Assembly: GCF_019059575.1 (NCBI RefSeq)
Contig: NW_024881996.1
Location: forward strand, 62,001 to 126,000
Direction of reading: 5' to 3'
DNA length: 64,000 nucleotides
DNA from: Amphibalanus amphitrite
Lineage: Eukaryota; Arthropoda; Thecostraca; Balanomorpha; Balanidae
The translations under genes and the position numbers were made by a program. Below are positions 13,201 to 26,780 of the stretch, piece after piece; the first letter of the stretch is position 1, and each line of letters starts with the position of its first letter. The notes under the pieces are model-generated. The model worked only from the letters and a program-made list of their open reading frames with translations. It was not told the DNA's origin and searched no databases.

Positions 13201-14790
13201 TTAGGTGATCCTCGTCCGCACATGGAGGGGCGGGGGGGGGGGCAGTGGTTGCCACACACACACCCGCCCTAGGTAGTTTTTTCTGTTCTGCACTAAACAT
13301 TTTGATTGCTAGAAGTCGGATGTTTCGTATAGCTGCTGCTCTATCCTTTTTTAGCGTCCACTGAAAATTTCAAGTTTCTGTGGTTTTTGGTTTCGGAGAT
13401 ATGACCTTATTCTTCAGGTAATGTCATAACCCAAATGACAAATACCCAATATCTTGCGTTGGCGTTGGGTCTTGTGAGCTTTTGACACCTTGATTTCGGC
13501 CTTTTTTGTCAGTCTTACCTCCCACCTATCATGGAACATGTTGTTCAATGATGTAGAGATGCCAGGGTCAGGGTCAAGGTCAACCTAGGTCGTCTAAAAA
13601 TATTGCGTTTTAGGCAAGCTGAATTTACTTCGTGAAGTTTCTTTGACTGTATTTTTGGTAAAAGCTTCTCAGTTCATGATCTCATGTAATATGGACACAT
13701 TCACAATCGGTGCACACATCAGTATACACACAGACACACACAGACATACAAACACATGTCATTGACCTTGAGCTAACTTGACCTGAAATGACCACAGCCA
13801 GCAAAAACCTAGTCGGATAGTGTGACAAAGAGGTTCTAGCTGGCTTGGCACCACAATACGGCAGCGTCATCGGTATATGATGAGCAGCGCACGTGATATT
13901 CCAACGGGCAACGGTGACCCCAAACAGCAACATTCTTTAGTTTGACTGACCTGACCTGGAAGGTCAATGACTGACCTGATGAGGTAAAATTGGTATCATT
14001 GGATTCGTCTCTTCCCAAAGAATCTGTTGCTCTTGACCGCAAGGCTTAAAATCTTGTAAGAAAAAATTGTGGTGATGTCGAATAAGATACCTACACAAGC
14101 AGCGGGCCAACCCATCACATACCGATGACGCTGCCGTATTAGTGCCAAGCCAGCTAGAACAGCTCTTTGTCACACTATTCGACTAATTTGCTGGCTGTGG
14201 TCATTTCACGTCAAGTTAGGTCAAGGTCAATGATATGTGTTTGTATGTCTGTGTATGTCTGTGTATGTAATGATGTGTGCACAGATCGGTTTGTGTGTCC
14301 CTATTACACTTGATCATGAACTGAGAAGCTTTTACTAAACATATAAGCTACTAAAGAAGCTTTTACTAACAGTCAAAGAAACTTCACGAAAAGTAAATTC
14401 AGCTTGCCTAAAGCGCAATAGTTTTAGATGACCTAGGTTGACCTTGACCCTGACCCTGACATCTGTACATCGCAGAACAACATGTTCAATGATAGGTGGG
14501 AGGTAAGACTGGCAAAAAAGCCGAAATCAGCGTGTCAAAAGCTCACAAAGCCCATAGCCATCGCAAGATATTGGGTATTCGTCATTTAGGACATGACATG
14601 ACCTGAAGAACAAGGTCATATCTCCAAACCCAAAAGCCACAGAAACTTGAAATTTTCAATGGACGCTGAGAAAAGATAGAAAAGCAGCTATACAAAAAAA
14701 ATCAGGTTTCTAGCTTAAAAATGTTAAGTGTAGAGCAGAAAAACTACCTTGGGGGTGGCGACCCTCCCCCCAGGTGCGGGCGAAGGTTAA
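13201..14790. mobile_element. long fold-back TTAA-family element, copy 2
   Basis: The right end reads GCGGGCGAAGGTTAA and the left end is a decayed version (TTAGGTGATCCTCGTCCGCAC-like). The two halves are long imperfect inverted repeats: 13265-13890 pairs with 14112-14740, centred near 13996. For example, the segment with ACGGCAGCGTCATCGGTAT at about 13859 reappears inverted at about 14124, and the GGAGATATGACCTT segment near 13396 reappears inverted near 14615. About 220 bp in the middle are unpaired. AGGTCA/TGACCT hexamers cluster in both arms. No protein is encoded. Confidence 0.65.
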
Positions 14791-15560
14791 GCCTCACACT
14801 TTCTGGGTCGGCTTACGGCTAGATTCCTTGCGCAATGCTGTGCCGTTAAATTATAAAGGCATTGTGTTTTATTGTCAAAAGTGAAAAAGCCAGAAATTTT
14901 CGTCGATTTCGGATGCCGCGGGGGGTATTTACATACAATGTCACCCTGCTGGCCTGGATCCACCAGTAGGGTCAGGTGACCTACCATTTCTTTATCAATA
15001 TTCAAAAAAAAAAAAAATCATGGCATCAGAGCTGTGACGAAAAATAAGTGGCCTAAATCCGATGAGAAAACTGGATTTGGGGGTACCGCAGGTTTGGCTT
15101 CTGAGCCTCTGGTCCCCCAATGAAAATTTCTTAGAGGAGGCCCTGGCGTGGTTCGTAAATTACCGCTTCCGCAATTGGAGGCCCCTAATTGCTTGGAGGC
15201 CCCCACTAAATGGAGGCCCCCTTGGACGTTTGGGACCCCAATGGTGATGTCAAAGTTTCACCCATGATTTTAACATTGATGTCAAGTGTGAAACTGAAGA
15301 CATTCGTAGGGGCAGATGGTAGATGATAACTACGTATTACGTCGACCGTATTCTCTAAATGTGAGAACTTCATTATCTCTCTAAGCAACAAACAAAGTAG
15401 CAATGAGATGCAGTTTGCAATGAACGATAAGAACCATTCCTAATTAAAAAGCTCTATCTTTCAACCTCGTCGCCAATTAATTTCGAAATAACTTCTACCA
15501 AAAGGGTTTTCTTATCACATCCCTAAATATATAATGGTTTAAATAAATATCAAAAACGAC

Positions 15561-15662
15561 AAACGAACCAGACTACACTCAACTGTACACCAGGCATTTT
15601 TTTCTAACTACACCTGCTGGTGACCAAACGAACCAGACTACACTCAACTGTACACCAGGCAT
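15561..15662. repeat. 37-bp direct repeat
   Basis: An identical 37-bp sequence beginning AAACGAACCAGACTACACTC occurs at 15561-15597 and again at 15626-15662, separated by 28 bp. It could be a recent local duplication or the relic of an excised insertion. It encodes nothing. Confidence 0.9.
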
Positions 15663-16737
15663 CAATGTAACGGCAACAGCAGTCGCTGACCTTCCTTGAT
15701 CAGCGGACATCGGTTTGACAAATTACAATACGCTCTTCACCATAATTCATCGGTCACTTATCAACCCAATGCAACACTGGAAGTACCGACGCGACCTCTC
15801 CGTTTCCCGTTTCCCATTCCCTCCATTCGCGGCGGGAAGGGGTGCCGTCCGTACCGACCCAGTGACCGGCAGACGGCGGGTAGACCGGTCAGAGGGTCGG
15901 AGCCGTTTGTCGGCGGTACGGGCGGCGTCCAAGTACCGCCAGTGAAAGGCACCCACTCCGAGACCCGCACAGCCACCGGCGCCGGCCCGGCCGACCGGCC
16001 ACGGCTAGGTCGGGTCGGCTCACCCAGACCGGCTAGCAGGGTCGCATGTGATGAAACGACCATTTGGCAACGTCGCCTCCGCCGCGCGGCCGCCATGGCA
16101 GCGGCACCACTGGGTCTCCAGGCGTTTGGCAACCGATGCCGACCGCCGCAGTCTTGGCGGGCAGGGTCGCTGCCGACAGCTCAGGGTGTTGTCAGCCCGG
16201 GAGCCGAGCTGTTGCAGGGCTGGCGCTGCGTGCGCACCGCTGGGAGAGGGGTCAAAGGACGTGGCATCCCCACCGGGAGGTGACAGCCTAGTAAGAGTTG
16301 GGGCAGACGTGTTCAAACACACCGCTGCGCTGTTGGGTTTACGAGCCAGTGAGTAAGCGGAGTGACTCTCAGGATTATGCTGTGGTCAATATGTCAAACA
16401 CGAATGCATGGGCATAATCCAAGGCGCTAATGCTGATACAAACATTCCAAACGTGTGTGAACCAGCGTAATCCTGACCAATAGCATCCGAGAAAGTGGCA
16501 TGCTATGTCATCGCGTTACTGAGTTCGTTAAGACCAGCAGCCATCGACACCATCAGAGGGTTAATTGCACCTGTAGAATACGGTAACTCATCAGCACAAC
16601 ATCCGTCCATTTTAGACAGTCATGCCCCAGCTGGGTAGCGAAGCGGTTTGGGTGCAGCTGATACCTCTGAGCACCAGCTGATCCGTGAACACCACCTGTA
16701 GCTATATCGCCTGGCGGTGCGGCAGACCGTAACGAGC

Positions 16738-16762
16738 CGCCCCCGCCCCCGCCCCGCCCGCT
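16738..16762. promoter_or_regulatory. GC-box cluster
   Basis: Consecutive CCCCGCCC-type motifs, the Sp1/KLF binding consensus, lie in a locally CpG-rich stretch (16700-16900). No transcript start or exon could be placed next to it, so a regulatory role is only suggested. Confidence 0.3.
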
Positions 16763-18795
16763 GCCGGCGCGGCGGCGACCGCCCCGGGCCGACCGCCAGA
16801 GACACACCCGAATCTGAGCCAACCACCTCGGTACCCACTGAGTCAGGGTCACAGCCACCACCGCACCACGCAAGCGGGCGACCACGGGCGCACCCGAGCC
16901 GACCAGTTACGCCAGCCGTCCTGTGAAACCTGCGTTTATTCTGCATGAGAAAGTCCCACGGCCATGAGCGTGTCTGTCGCTGTGCGTACCGAACAATGCA
17001 ACTGGCAGCGGGCGACGGACGCACGGGCCGCAGGCTAATCGCGGCCGCGCCACTCGGATTACAAATGAGTGTCCCGTTTCCCGGGGGCACGTGCGTTGTT
17101 TGCGACATGGCCCACATGAGCCGTGCAGCGACGAAAACGAGAGGACCATTCCCGGCCTGCCGCGAGAAGCGGAGCATGTGTGCAATCGACGACATGCAAC
17201 ATGGCCTTAGGCATACACGGGCATACATGTATGTTTTGCTCTGCAAAGAACTGCCTGCACAGGGCAAGCTCTGCATGAAACCGACACGGACACATCTGTC
17301 CACGGCTGTTTGTAACCAAACTCGAGCCGTGGTGCATCTGATCGCCCCGGACGTGCCTCCCGAGACGAGAGAGAAAGCGACCGCCTGATTTACAACCACC
17401 TATCGTTATTGGCTCGGATTGGCAGAGCGGCGCACTGTGGCTAGGTTAGAGAGAGCCCTGGGCGCTGGGCTAGGAGGCGGCGCCGCTGAAGGTCGGCACG
17501 ACCTCGCAAGGACGCGGCCCAGCGAATACCCGAGTAATAACAGCATTCTGAGGCGAAACATCCGCTTCCATTGCTCCACGCGCGGTGGCTCCGTGCCACG
17601 CGTCCAACCTCAGGTGGTCGGGACAAACAGCCACCGACGAGCGGCGCCGGGGCTCAGCGGCCGTTCGAATCACTCGGTAATCGCATTAGCTATGCTTTCG
17701 CAACGGGAAGAGCCGGCTGAAAGGACGGCGTGTCAGGACTGCGGCAGCCATGACCTTGGCGTACTTACGCTCACTCAGTCGAGATGCCGCGAAAGATGAT
17801 TTCACCGAGCCCCGCCAGGAAGGAATGTTGCAAAATGCCGCGGTTTATTTGCAGGTTGATTAGCATTATTGAGTCACTTTCACAGACCAGAGCCCCGCAG
17901 GTTTGGTGGTGTTTGGAACATAATAAAAAAAACGATGCTTCAATGATTCTCCTTCACGTAGCTTCTTGAACCGATATTTAAAGAGTGGATTTAAAAGAAC
18001 CGGAACGGGTTATCATTTTCACCCTCAGCCATCGATGAAGCTCAACGGCGAAAACCTCGTTCCTATCATGTCCCAACACTGGGAAGTTCGCAGGTTTCGA
18101 ATTTCGTCCGCCTTGCTTCACGGACGTTATGCTGCCGGTCTGGCTCTGCCGCAACCACTGAAAGGTCACGACCCCTGGCCGGGCAGCCCCACGCATTGGG
18201 GCGGTGGATTATGGAATCAGCTCGGCATCACAACCTGAACCGGCACCGGAAACCTCCCTCACCGAATATCGTATCCAGACGGAGAGACAGTGAAACTGAA
18301 AGGGTTAGTGGGCGGGTCACACGCCACAAGTGTTTCCACGAATGCACTGCCCAGTGGTTGGTCGCCATCATCTTGATGTTTTCAGTTTTGGTGATTCCAT
18401 ATGGCATAGGTACATAGATGTCGGCTTAAAACATATTTTGCAACCGTATCAAATCCCGGAAAGGTCATTTATTATCAATTATCTTCTTATTATTATTCGC
18501 TCTTCTATAGCTTTGGTTCACCATTCAACGTTTGCCAACTTAAAATCAACGTTCTAGGGCAAAAAAAAAACTGAAAAATAAAAGCACAACTCCTTAGACA
18601 ATAAGCCCCACGTGATGCTTGGAAGGACTCTAATTCTAAGATCAAAGAGCTCACACCATCTCTACGACCACATAAGGACGCCTGGTGTCCTGCGGATATC
18701 ATCACAGCGGAAAAAAAAAACCCGAAGCCAGCCACACCCCTCAGTTGCCGTCACCACGCCTCCCATCCTCCGTCACCACCAGACACACCCACCGG

Positions 18796-18824
18796 TGACG
18801 TCACACAGACCTCCGGTGACGTCA
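18796..18824. promoter_or_regulatory. two consensus CRE sites
   Basis: The palindrome TGACGTCA occurs at 18796-18803 and again at 18817-18824, both inside CCGGTGACGTCAC. The 21-bp spacing puts them on the same helical face. This is the CREB/ATF consensus. No adjacent gene was recognised. Confidence 0.4.
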
Positions 18825-21800
18825 CGGTGCCCCAAGGCCGCCGCGGAGACGGTCAGCCCTCGATAAGTGGGTCACGCGCCGCCAGCGGAAGAAATGTCGG
18901 CTCGGACGCGCGGGGCGAACCAATCGAATCGGCCTCGGGGGCAACGTAAAAGGGCACCTCACCTACCGTCACTGGCGCCTGAGAGCATGATCGAGCTACG
19001 TGTCTTTTGTAGAGCAGCGAAGGTGAGCCATCACCCCAGACCAGAGTCAAGGAACGTCTTGAGAACGTCTGAAGCACGTCCAAAGTACGTCCGAAGCACG
19101 CCCCGGAGACAGTCCGGGAGGCGAAGAGAACGTCTCTCTGAGACGGTCTCTGGGTGGAGATTATGTGACGCAACACAGGTGCGCCGGGGCACTCATAGCG
19201 AGTCAGTTGGCCAATCGAGCCGACGGCGAGCACTTCCTGCCATCGGTGACCCTAAACGGCCGAGATGGGGCGACGGGCGGGCCGGGTGTGTGTTCACACT
19301 TCACACCTCCGGGCGCTGGGAAGGAGCAGACCACAGACGGGGATGAGGTGTGGGGGAGAGGGTGTGAGACAGCCGAGGAGTGGCCACTGGAGTGACTTAT
19401 GACAGGAAGAGGCGGGGATAAAGCACGGTGAAGCCAAGTGGACTTCGTTAGGAGCGGATACTGGTCATATCAGACCAGCTCTGAGGTTTGACTTTTATGG
19501 AGAAGACCAACTCGTATGTCTCGAGGAATTGTCGAAGAATCGGAGATCATGAATAGACGATTCATCAGGTCGTATCCAGACCAACGCCAGCATGTTTCAG
19601 ACCATGTCAAACAGCATAAGGGACACACCAGGTCAAATCGAGGTCATCAGTCGTGTCCGGCCGGGTCGGGTCAGGTCAGCGGGGCCTGACCAGCTCGCTG
19701 TTCGCCATGGGACAACTGATGACATCGATAGACACACCACCCCGAAAAACCGGCCCCAGTGCCACCCAGATCAGAGGGTGGGTTTTTAGGAGGTGTCGCG
19801 GTCAACTGCCACGAGAACAAACAGGAAACTGAAGAGCCGCTTCCCTGCATACATAGTGTGGCCGAGTAGCACAGTGACGGCGGTTCGAGGCATTATTAGG
19901 GAGGGACATAGCCAAAACCGTTCATCTACAGACAAGCTATACGTCAGAAGACAGAAGTAGCAGTGGCGGAATCATCCCACTAAGAATGTCGAAACAAGTA
20001 ATGCGAGTCCAAATTACTAGCAGATCTGACGGATACAACCTTCAAGCAAAGCAGTAAGTGGAATCATTAGGCATTTCGTGGAATATGTGTACCTATCGGC
20101 GTGCATTTTTTAACTATATGACAATACACGTCCATTAGCCTTACAGACAGTGAGAAAAGCACGAAACCAGGAATTCGTTAACAACATCGTGCATGTTTGT
20201 ATGTCATTCACACATGTGCGTCTGTCTTGTCCCGTTGGCTTCTTGTCATTGGTTCGTTGTCGGCGTGCGTCCACTCCCTCTTTCACCTCTTCTCACGGTA
20301 TTTCGTGCCAGATTAGCAAGGAAGTCACAGCGAATCGCAGCCAGCGCTTGTTGAAGCGATGTTTAGGGTGACTGTCCTGCCTTCCCATGTACGAAATTCA
20401 CAGTAAAGACAAGCTTAAGTCGTGTCCATCTGTCCCGCCGTGTGTGGCGAAGAGCGTTAACACCGATCGAGACCACAATGTTAGTCCCCATGACCAGCCT
20501 CGTTTAGCAGTCCATCCGTGTCTGTCAGCTCACGAAGTAAACGACACGGATTGTACATAGTTCGTGCTTACATCGTGCTCTGTAGCAAAGGTCGGCTTCA
20601 CGAGAAGTGATCGCGGAATAAGCCGATCGTGTCTTCGCCGGGCCTGTCCTTCGTTCTTTGCCACACCGATATAAGAGGCGCGACTGTCACACATCCCTCG
20701 CGAGTCACGTTGTTTGTCCATTCACGGCAAACACAGCGCCCATCACCGCCTTCGTGTCCCACCAAGTCACGCTGTTGTTGACCAGTCCTGTCGTTCACAC
20801 CCCATTCACCTTCATCTTCCAATCCGCCAGTCACTGCTGAGCACTCAGATCCAGGCCAGATCCACCCCACGAAGCCAGGGCGTCGGTTACACCTCATTAC
20901 CCAGCGGGCTCTCTGGGCGGGCGGCACCGATGCACCACTCACGAGGCTCTCCCCACCATCACTCAGCACACCTATCATCTCTGGCGGCCCACACCCCTGC
21001 TGGGGCTCGGCGATGCCATCGGAGGCACGTCGCGACCCTCCGCGGTCACGGTCGGCCGTCGACGCGTGACCAGAGTCGCTCCCGATGGAGCGTCTCTGCT
21101 GGCTGCGGTCACACGTCGCCAGCGGAGCGGGCGGCAGACGAACGATAACATCCGGTACAGCAGGCGGTGCGGACAACAGACACAGCGGGTAGGGAAGAGA
21201 CGGATTGGCACCACCACCGGCCGTCACGGACACTTTCCCAGAGTTTCAGCAGGCTTCAGCGACGCTTTCCCCTTTCGTGAAACCCTCAGCAACCTTCAAG
21301 TGCCTCCTCCAATTAACAATAATCATTAGCCAGTGACCAGAACAAGTGACTAAGGTCACTCGTTCCTAGGCAGTATCGCTTACAAAGCACTCGCGCTGTG
21401 CAGTGATCGATGACTCGATAAAAACGATCTCACGAACAGCACCAGAGGCAGTTTACCAGAGTTCGGAAGTTCCGGTTCCGCCAGGAAGTCGATGGACTCA
21501 TGGACTACAGCACCGCGTCCAGCCAACAGCGCTTCCGAGGTCGCTGAGCGCGCGGAAGCCGGCGAGGGCCGATCTTCCCGGACCCTGACCCTCCGCCGCC
21601 GGTCGAATTAGGTGGGCGGAGGAAGTGTGCGTAACACGCCCGTGGGTGGTGGGTGCCAGGGGCACTCCATGACCCATTATGGCCGGCGAATTAAAGTAGA
21701 TGTGCCAACAGCGGTGACCCCGCTGGGCCCAGGGCCGCAGACAGTAAAGGTCGCTAGTCGATGCGCATAAAGAGAGGAAGTAACAATAAAACTTAGCCGC

Positions 21801-22459
21801 ATAGCGTATGAAACCAACGCACGGAACTAGACGAGCTAAACAATCCATGAAACAGTCTGAAATCAATGAGCCCGTCGGTCCTTCAAGTTCAATTTCACGG
21901 CCATAACTCCACCATTCGAGTTAGTCAGCCCATTCGGTGATTGGTACCGCCCGGTAGCAGTTGCGTCGTAATGACCTATCGATAACATCTAACTACGCCT
22001 CAGGGGCTGCTGCAGTAACCTTGAACTACACATTGGCACAGTTCGAGTCCGCACAGCCTCAAAGGCATTAGCCAAATGCTGATCACTTAGTAATAAGTCG
22101 CCGGTAGTAATTTTGTATGCCCCGATATTCGATAAAAACGAACTTTGTTTAAATCAGAAAAAAAATATTGAATTTGAGCCCCTAGTATTGAGTCATCGTT
22201 TCAGTCAGTTGCTCAGCATACTGTTTCAATGGAATGCAAAGAAGCACCAGAAGATCAACACTGCTTGAGGTCAAAGCACACTCAAGGCACACCACACCAA
22301 CACAACTTCTACTAGGCATCATTTTGTAACTAGGAATAGGCACGAGGGTTTTATTAAGTGCACCACTCCATATGCATGGAGGTTTCCGATAAAAAATGCT
22401 TGACACACTTTAACAATTTCCGTCACTCATCAACAAACAAGCTACAACTTCAATCAGCT

Positions 22460-22488
22460 CCCCCCCCCCCCCCCACACACACACACAC
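22460..22488. repeat. C-run followed by (AC)n
   Basis: About 15 C residues run directly into about eight AC dinucleotides. This is simple sequence only. Confidence 0.95.
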
Positions 22489-22794
22489 GACTTTCTCCCC
22501 TGCTCCACCCCTCCCTCTCCCCTGCCAACGATGCGCGAAGGTCATCTCGGCGTGACCCGACCTTGGCTACCCTCTCTCTACCTACCGGAGCTGCCCTTCC
22601 CCTTCCCCTGCGGGCGCCGACACGCGGAATTACCGACACCGCACCCGCGTGTCATGCATAGTCGATCAGCGGCCCAGTGACGCACAGGAATCAGTCAGCG
22701 TCTCTGACCGACGCACAGGCTCTAACCACAGGCGCGCCGAGCAGATCCAGCCGTGAATGCTAATCGTTCGCGAAAGGAGAGGAAGGTCGGCATC

Positions 22795-23001
<207 letters not shown>

Positions 23002-25497
23002 GGAGAACGGAAGCCGCTGAATGACGCGAGTCAAGGCAATCAAAGCCTGTTAGACAAAAACGTGTTGCACAGGGCTGCAGCATTGATGGTTGACTAATGT
23101 CCGGATCGGGTGCTTCATTATCGTTGATAGCTGAGTGAGACGGCTTGATAAAAGCAAACGGCTAGATGTAGATGCATATGCGATTATACGAATGTGTTTC
23201 AAGGGCGATGTTTAAAGGCTATGAAGAAGGTATTGTATCACTTCATAGCGGTGCTCCTAAATTCATAGTCACCGTGCTAAATTCATTCTACAGAAAACTT
23301 CATGAATTTGTTTGCACGAAATTATAAATGCATAAATAATGTGCCGCACAACAATCCTTCATAATGCAATTTTATACCCGAAACATCAACCCGGAAGAGT
23401 AGGAACGGTCATCTCAATCACGATCAAACGCCCTGTTGTTTATATCAACATCCGTCCTTGGCATTGATGTATTGATATGAGCCTCATGAGCTCAAACTGA
23501 TCACAATAAATCAGCACCAAGGGCTACATCGGATCTCGCCTCATCTCATGCTACATGTAATGTGCAGTAAACATATAATCAAACCAACCAGGGAACTATC
23601 CAAAATAAGCACCACTTCTCAAGGATCACGGTCATTCATATACATATAAACCACATTCACATGGGAGTGGCACCAGTCTCCAAGTTCACCACGCTTGCGA
23701 ACAGTCTGTGTGAACATGCTTTATATCAGTCGGCGATGTGAACATAATGTCGTGCTAACTGACCATTAGCTCAAGCCACCCGTCAATAGAGGTTGGACGT
23801 CCCGCGACAGGGGACTGCGAAGGGCGCAAAACCATGAACCTTAACTGTGAACGAACCTGGACAAAGACGTCCCGAACCCGCCCTATCAGCTACAGACGTC
23901 ATTGGGTTGGGTCGTCATCCGGTACCGTCATAAAGGGCGTCACCCGTAAAAGGCATCGTAGGTCGTCATCCACTATTGACATCCAAGGTCGTCACCTTGT
24001 GATCATCGATGCGAGTCATCATGAGGGTTAGGCGACGAAGAGCATCAGATGATATGTTCAGAGACAGAACCTACGTCAGCACCGTGTCCACCATCGGATC
24101 GCAACGCTAGGGTAGAGATGCTTCTCAGGAGACACCTTCCAGGAGGTCAGACTAGAAAAGGCAGCCACAGACAGACTACAGGTCACCTGAGGTGCGCCCC
24201 AAGCCACGATGACACTTCTCTGTCCGTGACGCAGTCACCAACGTGTCGCCGAGAACGCTGGGAGACTGGCGACGGACAGGTTATGAGGAAACGCCCCACT
24301 TGCTGTGCGCCAGTTCCGTGCTCCCGCTGCGCCCGGAGAGCAGAGCGTGAGAGGGCGGACGTATGAAAGCCGCCGTCCGGACGCCGATGCCACGGCTGAT
24401 AGGGGGGCATTTCGAGCCGGGCGGCTGACGGGACAGGCCCGTGAACGGTGAGAGTGGTGGTGCACCTGCACCGGGGAGAAAACACCGGGCGACCGCCGGG
24501 AGGGGCCATTATTCACACACCAACAGAGCGGGCAGATAGCATCGCAGTGAGAAATTACCGACTGGGAATCAAATTCAAGGAGGCTTGTATCAAATAGTTG
24601 GAATAATTTGGCTAGGATACACAATAGAAAGTGACTAAAACAACAACAAAAAATTGAGGAGCACATTGGTAATGGATCGGTTCATAGTGTGGAAAGCAAT
24701 CGTACCTACTACAGCCATTGACGTCGGACGTAATTAGACGAAAACTGGTAATGTATTGGGAAAATGCAGCAGTCATAGTTGGTGTGCATATATGGCATAC
24801 ATGTAACCGAAAGAAGTCTGGCTGCCTTACCACTTCCAGCATTTTCAGCACCTTTCGTCACCCCCCCCCCCCTCCCTCTCCAAGTCAAAGTCTCCAACGC
24901 ACGGATTACGCACGCCCAAGTAACAGTAAAACAATAAATCTCCTTCAAAGCGCAGCACCTATTACCGTATGCATTATGCAATGAAGAATCTTCTAACCAT
25001 AGCTCATATTGCCTCGTCGATCGTTAGCACATTCAGCGCACGAGACCCGCTAAAATTAGCACTAAGATGGTTAAAGGCTCACGCAAACACATTAACTCCT
25101 ACAGGACCTGTCTATTATCATTCAAGGTATTATTCAAGGCCTCTGCGCTCGTCAAATCAATTGTCGGTGCGAAACGCCGACGTGAGTATTCTCTACTCAT
25201 TCATCACATGGGCATTCTCAAATCAAATCATGAATAGTGGGCATCGACAGCTGTATAGGTAGAAAAAGGAAGCTCGTACAGTCAAATGCATGTCAGACGT
25301 AAGTCAGAAACAAGCAAACTATCACCTAGATTCCATTAGTTGTACAGGGCAATATCATTGCACTACACCAGCAAATTAAATTGTATCTTTCTGGAACCCT
25401 GAAGCGTTCGCATATCGTCTAGACGTCACGCCTACATATCGTGCACCGATGACCCGCCAAGCCGGATCCAACCACCCCAGATTAACCCTTGCCCGTA

Positions 25498-26780
25498 CAG
25501 GGTTGGGCAGATAAATTGGGACAAAATACATATTTGCATTTAGAACGTCGTAGCTTAGAAATTTGTAAACATAGGCATTTCAAATTTGGATCACATATTG
25601 TCACACCAATTTTACACATTTTCACCAAATATGGTCACCGTGGTCCACCTGCATCAGTCCTTATCGGTGCCTGGACTGGCCGCACGCGCGGCGAGATCTT
25701 CCGTCTAAAATGGCTCGTAATTGTGGCCAACTGGCACTGCTGAGGCTCACCAGTCACATGGGGACGTTCGTTAGACTCACCCGCAAAAACGCCCCAGCAA
25801 CCAGAACTTGTGTGGGCTGAGGTTTACTGAGGAAGGAGGCATTTTTCCCTTGGGTACAGTTTGCGGGATCCTCCGTTTCAGGAGATTTTGTATTTAATTT
25901 ACTGTATGCCGGGCAGCTGACTCCTCGAAGAGCATCACTCCATGCAGGATGTTGCCTTCTTTCATCTTGTTGATTCGAACTGCCGGAATAATGGTTAGGT
26001 ACCCTGTAATGGCGAACCCTCTCCCGATTCCGTAAAATAAGGGGGGCCCCACGTGACCGTCAGAAGTCACCGGGTGGAATGCCATCACCGATGTCTGCTG
26101 CATGCTTTTTGGAACTAAGATCACGTCTTCTGGGCTGGTTGCGATGTTACATGGTGTTTGCGGTTGTTCATATGTTCGGTTATGGGGATACCATCGTCGA
26201 AAAAGACTTGCACGTGCTTGCTCGCTTCTCCCAAGCCCTTCAAGAGGAAACAATCTTTTTAACGTCACAGCTGCTTCAACATCTATGTTGACAGGTTGAT
26301 ATGCATCAATGCATAAGAGTGCATGTTTGAGGTGCTGGTATATCGCTTTCTCATGGCGCGGCTACCTTCGCTGTAAGCTCGCGCCACTGTTTTCGCGAGG
26401 ATCCTCTGATTTAACTGAATTTTTCCTTTTAGCCCCCCTGGAAAACCGGGGGAGCGGCCGGTGTCAATGCAATAGGTATGTAAGGATGAATCAATATCAT
26501 CTCTTCCTCCAACGTTTACGTCTGTTCGATACACACTACTTTCAGCCATTTGATGAAGCATAATTAGAGTATTGGCACGCATGCGCGCGCGGACTAAGTT
26601 GATAGTGGCTTTCTTAAGCCCACGTTCTGTGACCAGCCGACTCAAAATTACAATACAACCTGCATAACATGGAAACGTATTCATAAGCCTATATTTATGT
26701 TCAAAAATTATCTTTATCACTAAAAAAATAGTCGTTTTAGAGGAAGTTGAAATTTGTCCCAATTTATCTGCCCAACCCTG
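25498..26780. mobile_element. Tc1/mariner-like DNA transposon
   Basis: Perfect 28-bp terminal inverted repeats starting CAGGGTTGGGCAGATAAATT lie at 25498-25525 and 26753-26780 and are flanked by TA on each side (25496-25497 and 26781-26782). The 1283-bp length and TA target are typical of Tc1/mariner elements. A decayed transposase frame lies on the minus strand. The insertion is nested in a TTAA-flanked element and is therefore younger than that host copy. Confidence 0.85.
25894..26268 (-). pseudogene. mariner-family transposase fragment
   Basis: A remnant of a DDE transposase, the enzyme that cuts and joins transposon ends. From about 26127 downward the frame reads VPKSMQQTSVMAF, then TSDGHVGPPLFYGIGRG, and ends with MLFEESAARHT. 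This follows the order of the mariner/IS630 DDE domain (SVM, then a TSDG loop, then F-QQD-x-AP-HT), but the second catalytic Asp expected in the last motif is not visible. Upstream frames are broken by stops. It is inside the TA-flanked element and inactive by sequence. Assignment is by motif recall. Confidence 0.6.

Larger units (their letters stand above)
10640..15290. mobile_element. composite repeat block with inverted outer ends
   Basis: Both outer ends carry the same sequence in inverted orientation. On the left (about 10650-10750) a segment like TTTTAACCATGGGTGTAACT is followed by GGGACCCCAAT-type motifs and GGAGGCCCCC. On the right (about 15170-15285) the GGAGGCCCCC and GGGACCCCAAT motifs come first, followed by the reverse complement of the ATCATGGGTGAAACTTTG segment. 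Between them are a 20-bp minisatellite and two members of a TTAA-flanked family (11459-12382 and 13201-14790) that split it. I read this as an old terminal-inverted-repeat element with an internal minisatellite, later invaded. No transposase frame is visible, and the exact ends are uncertain by some tens of bases. Confidence 0.55.
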
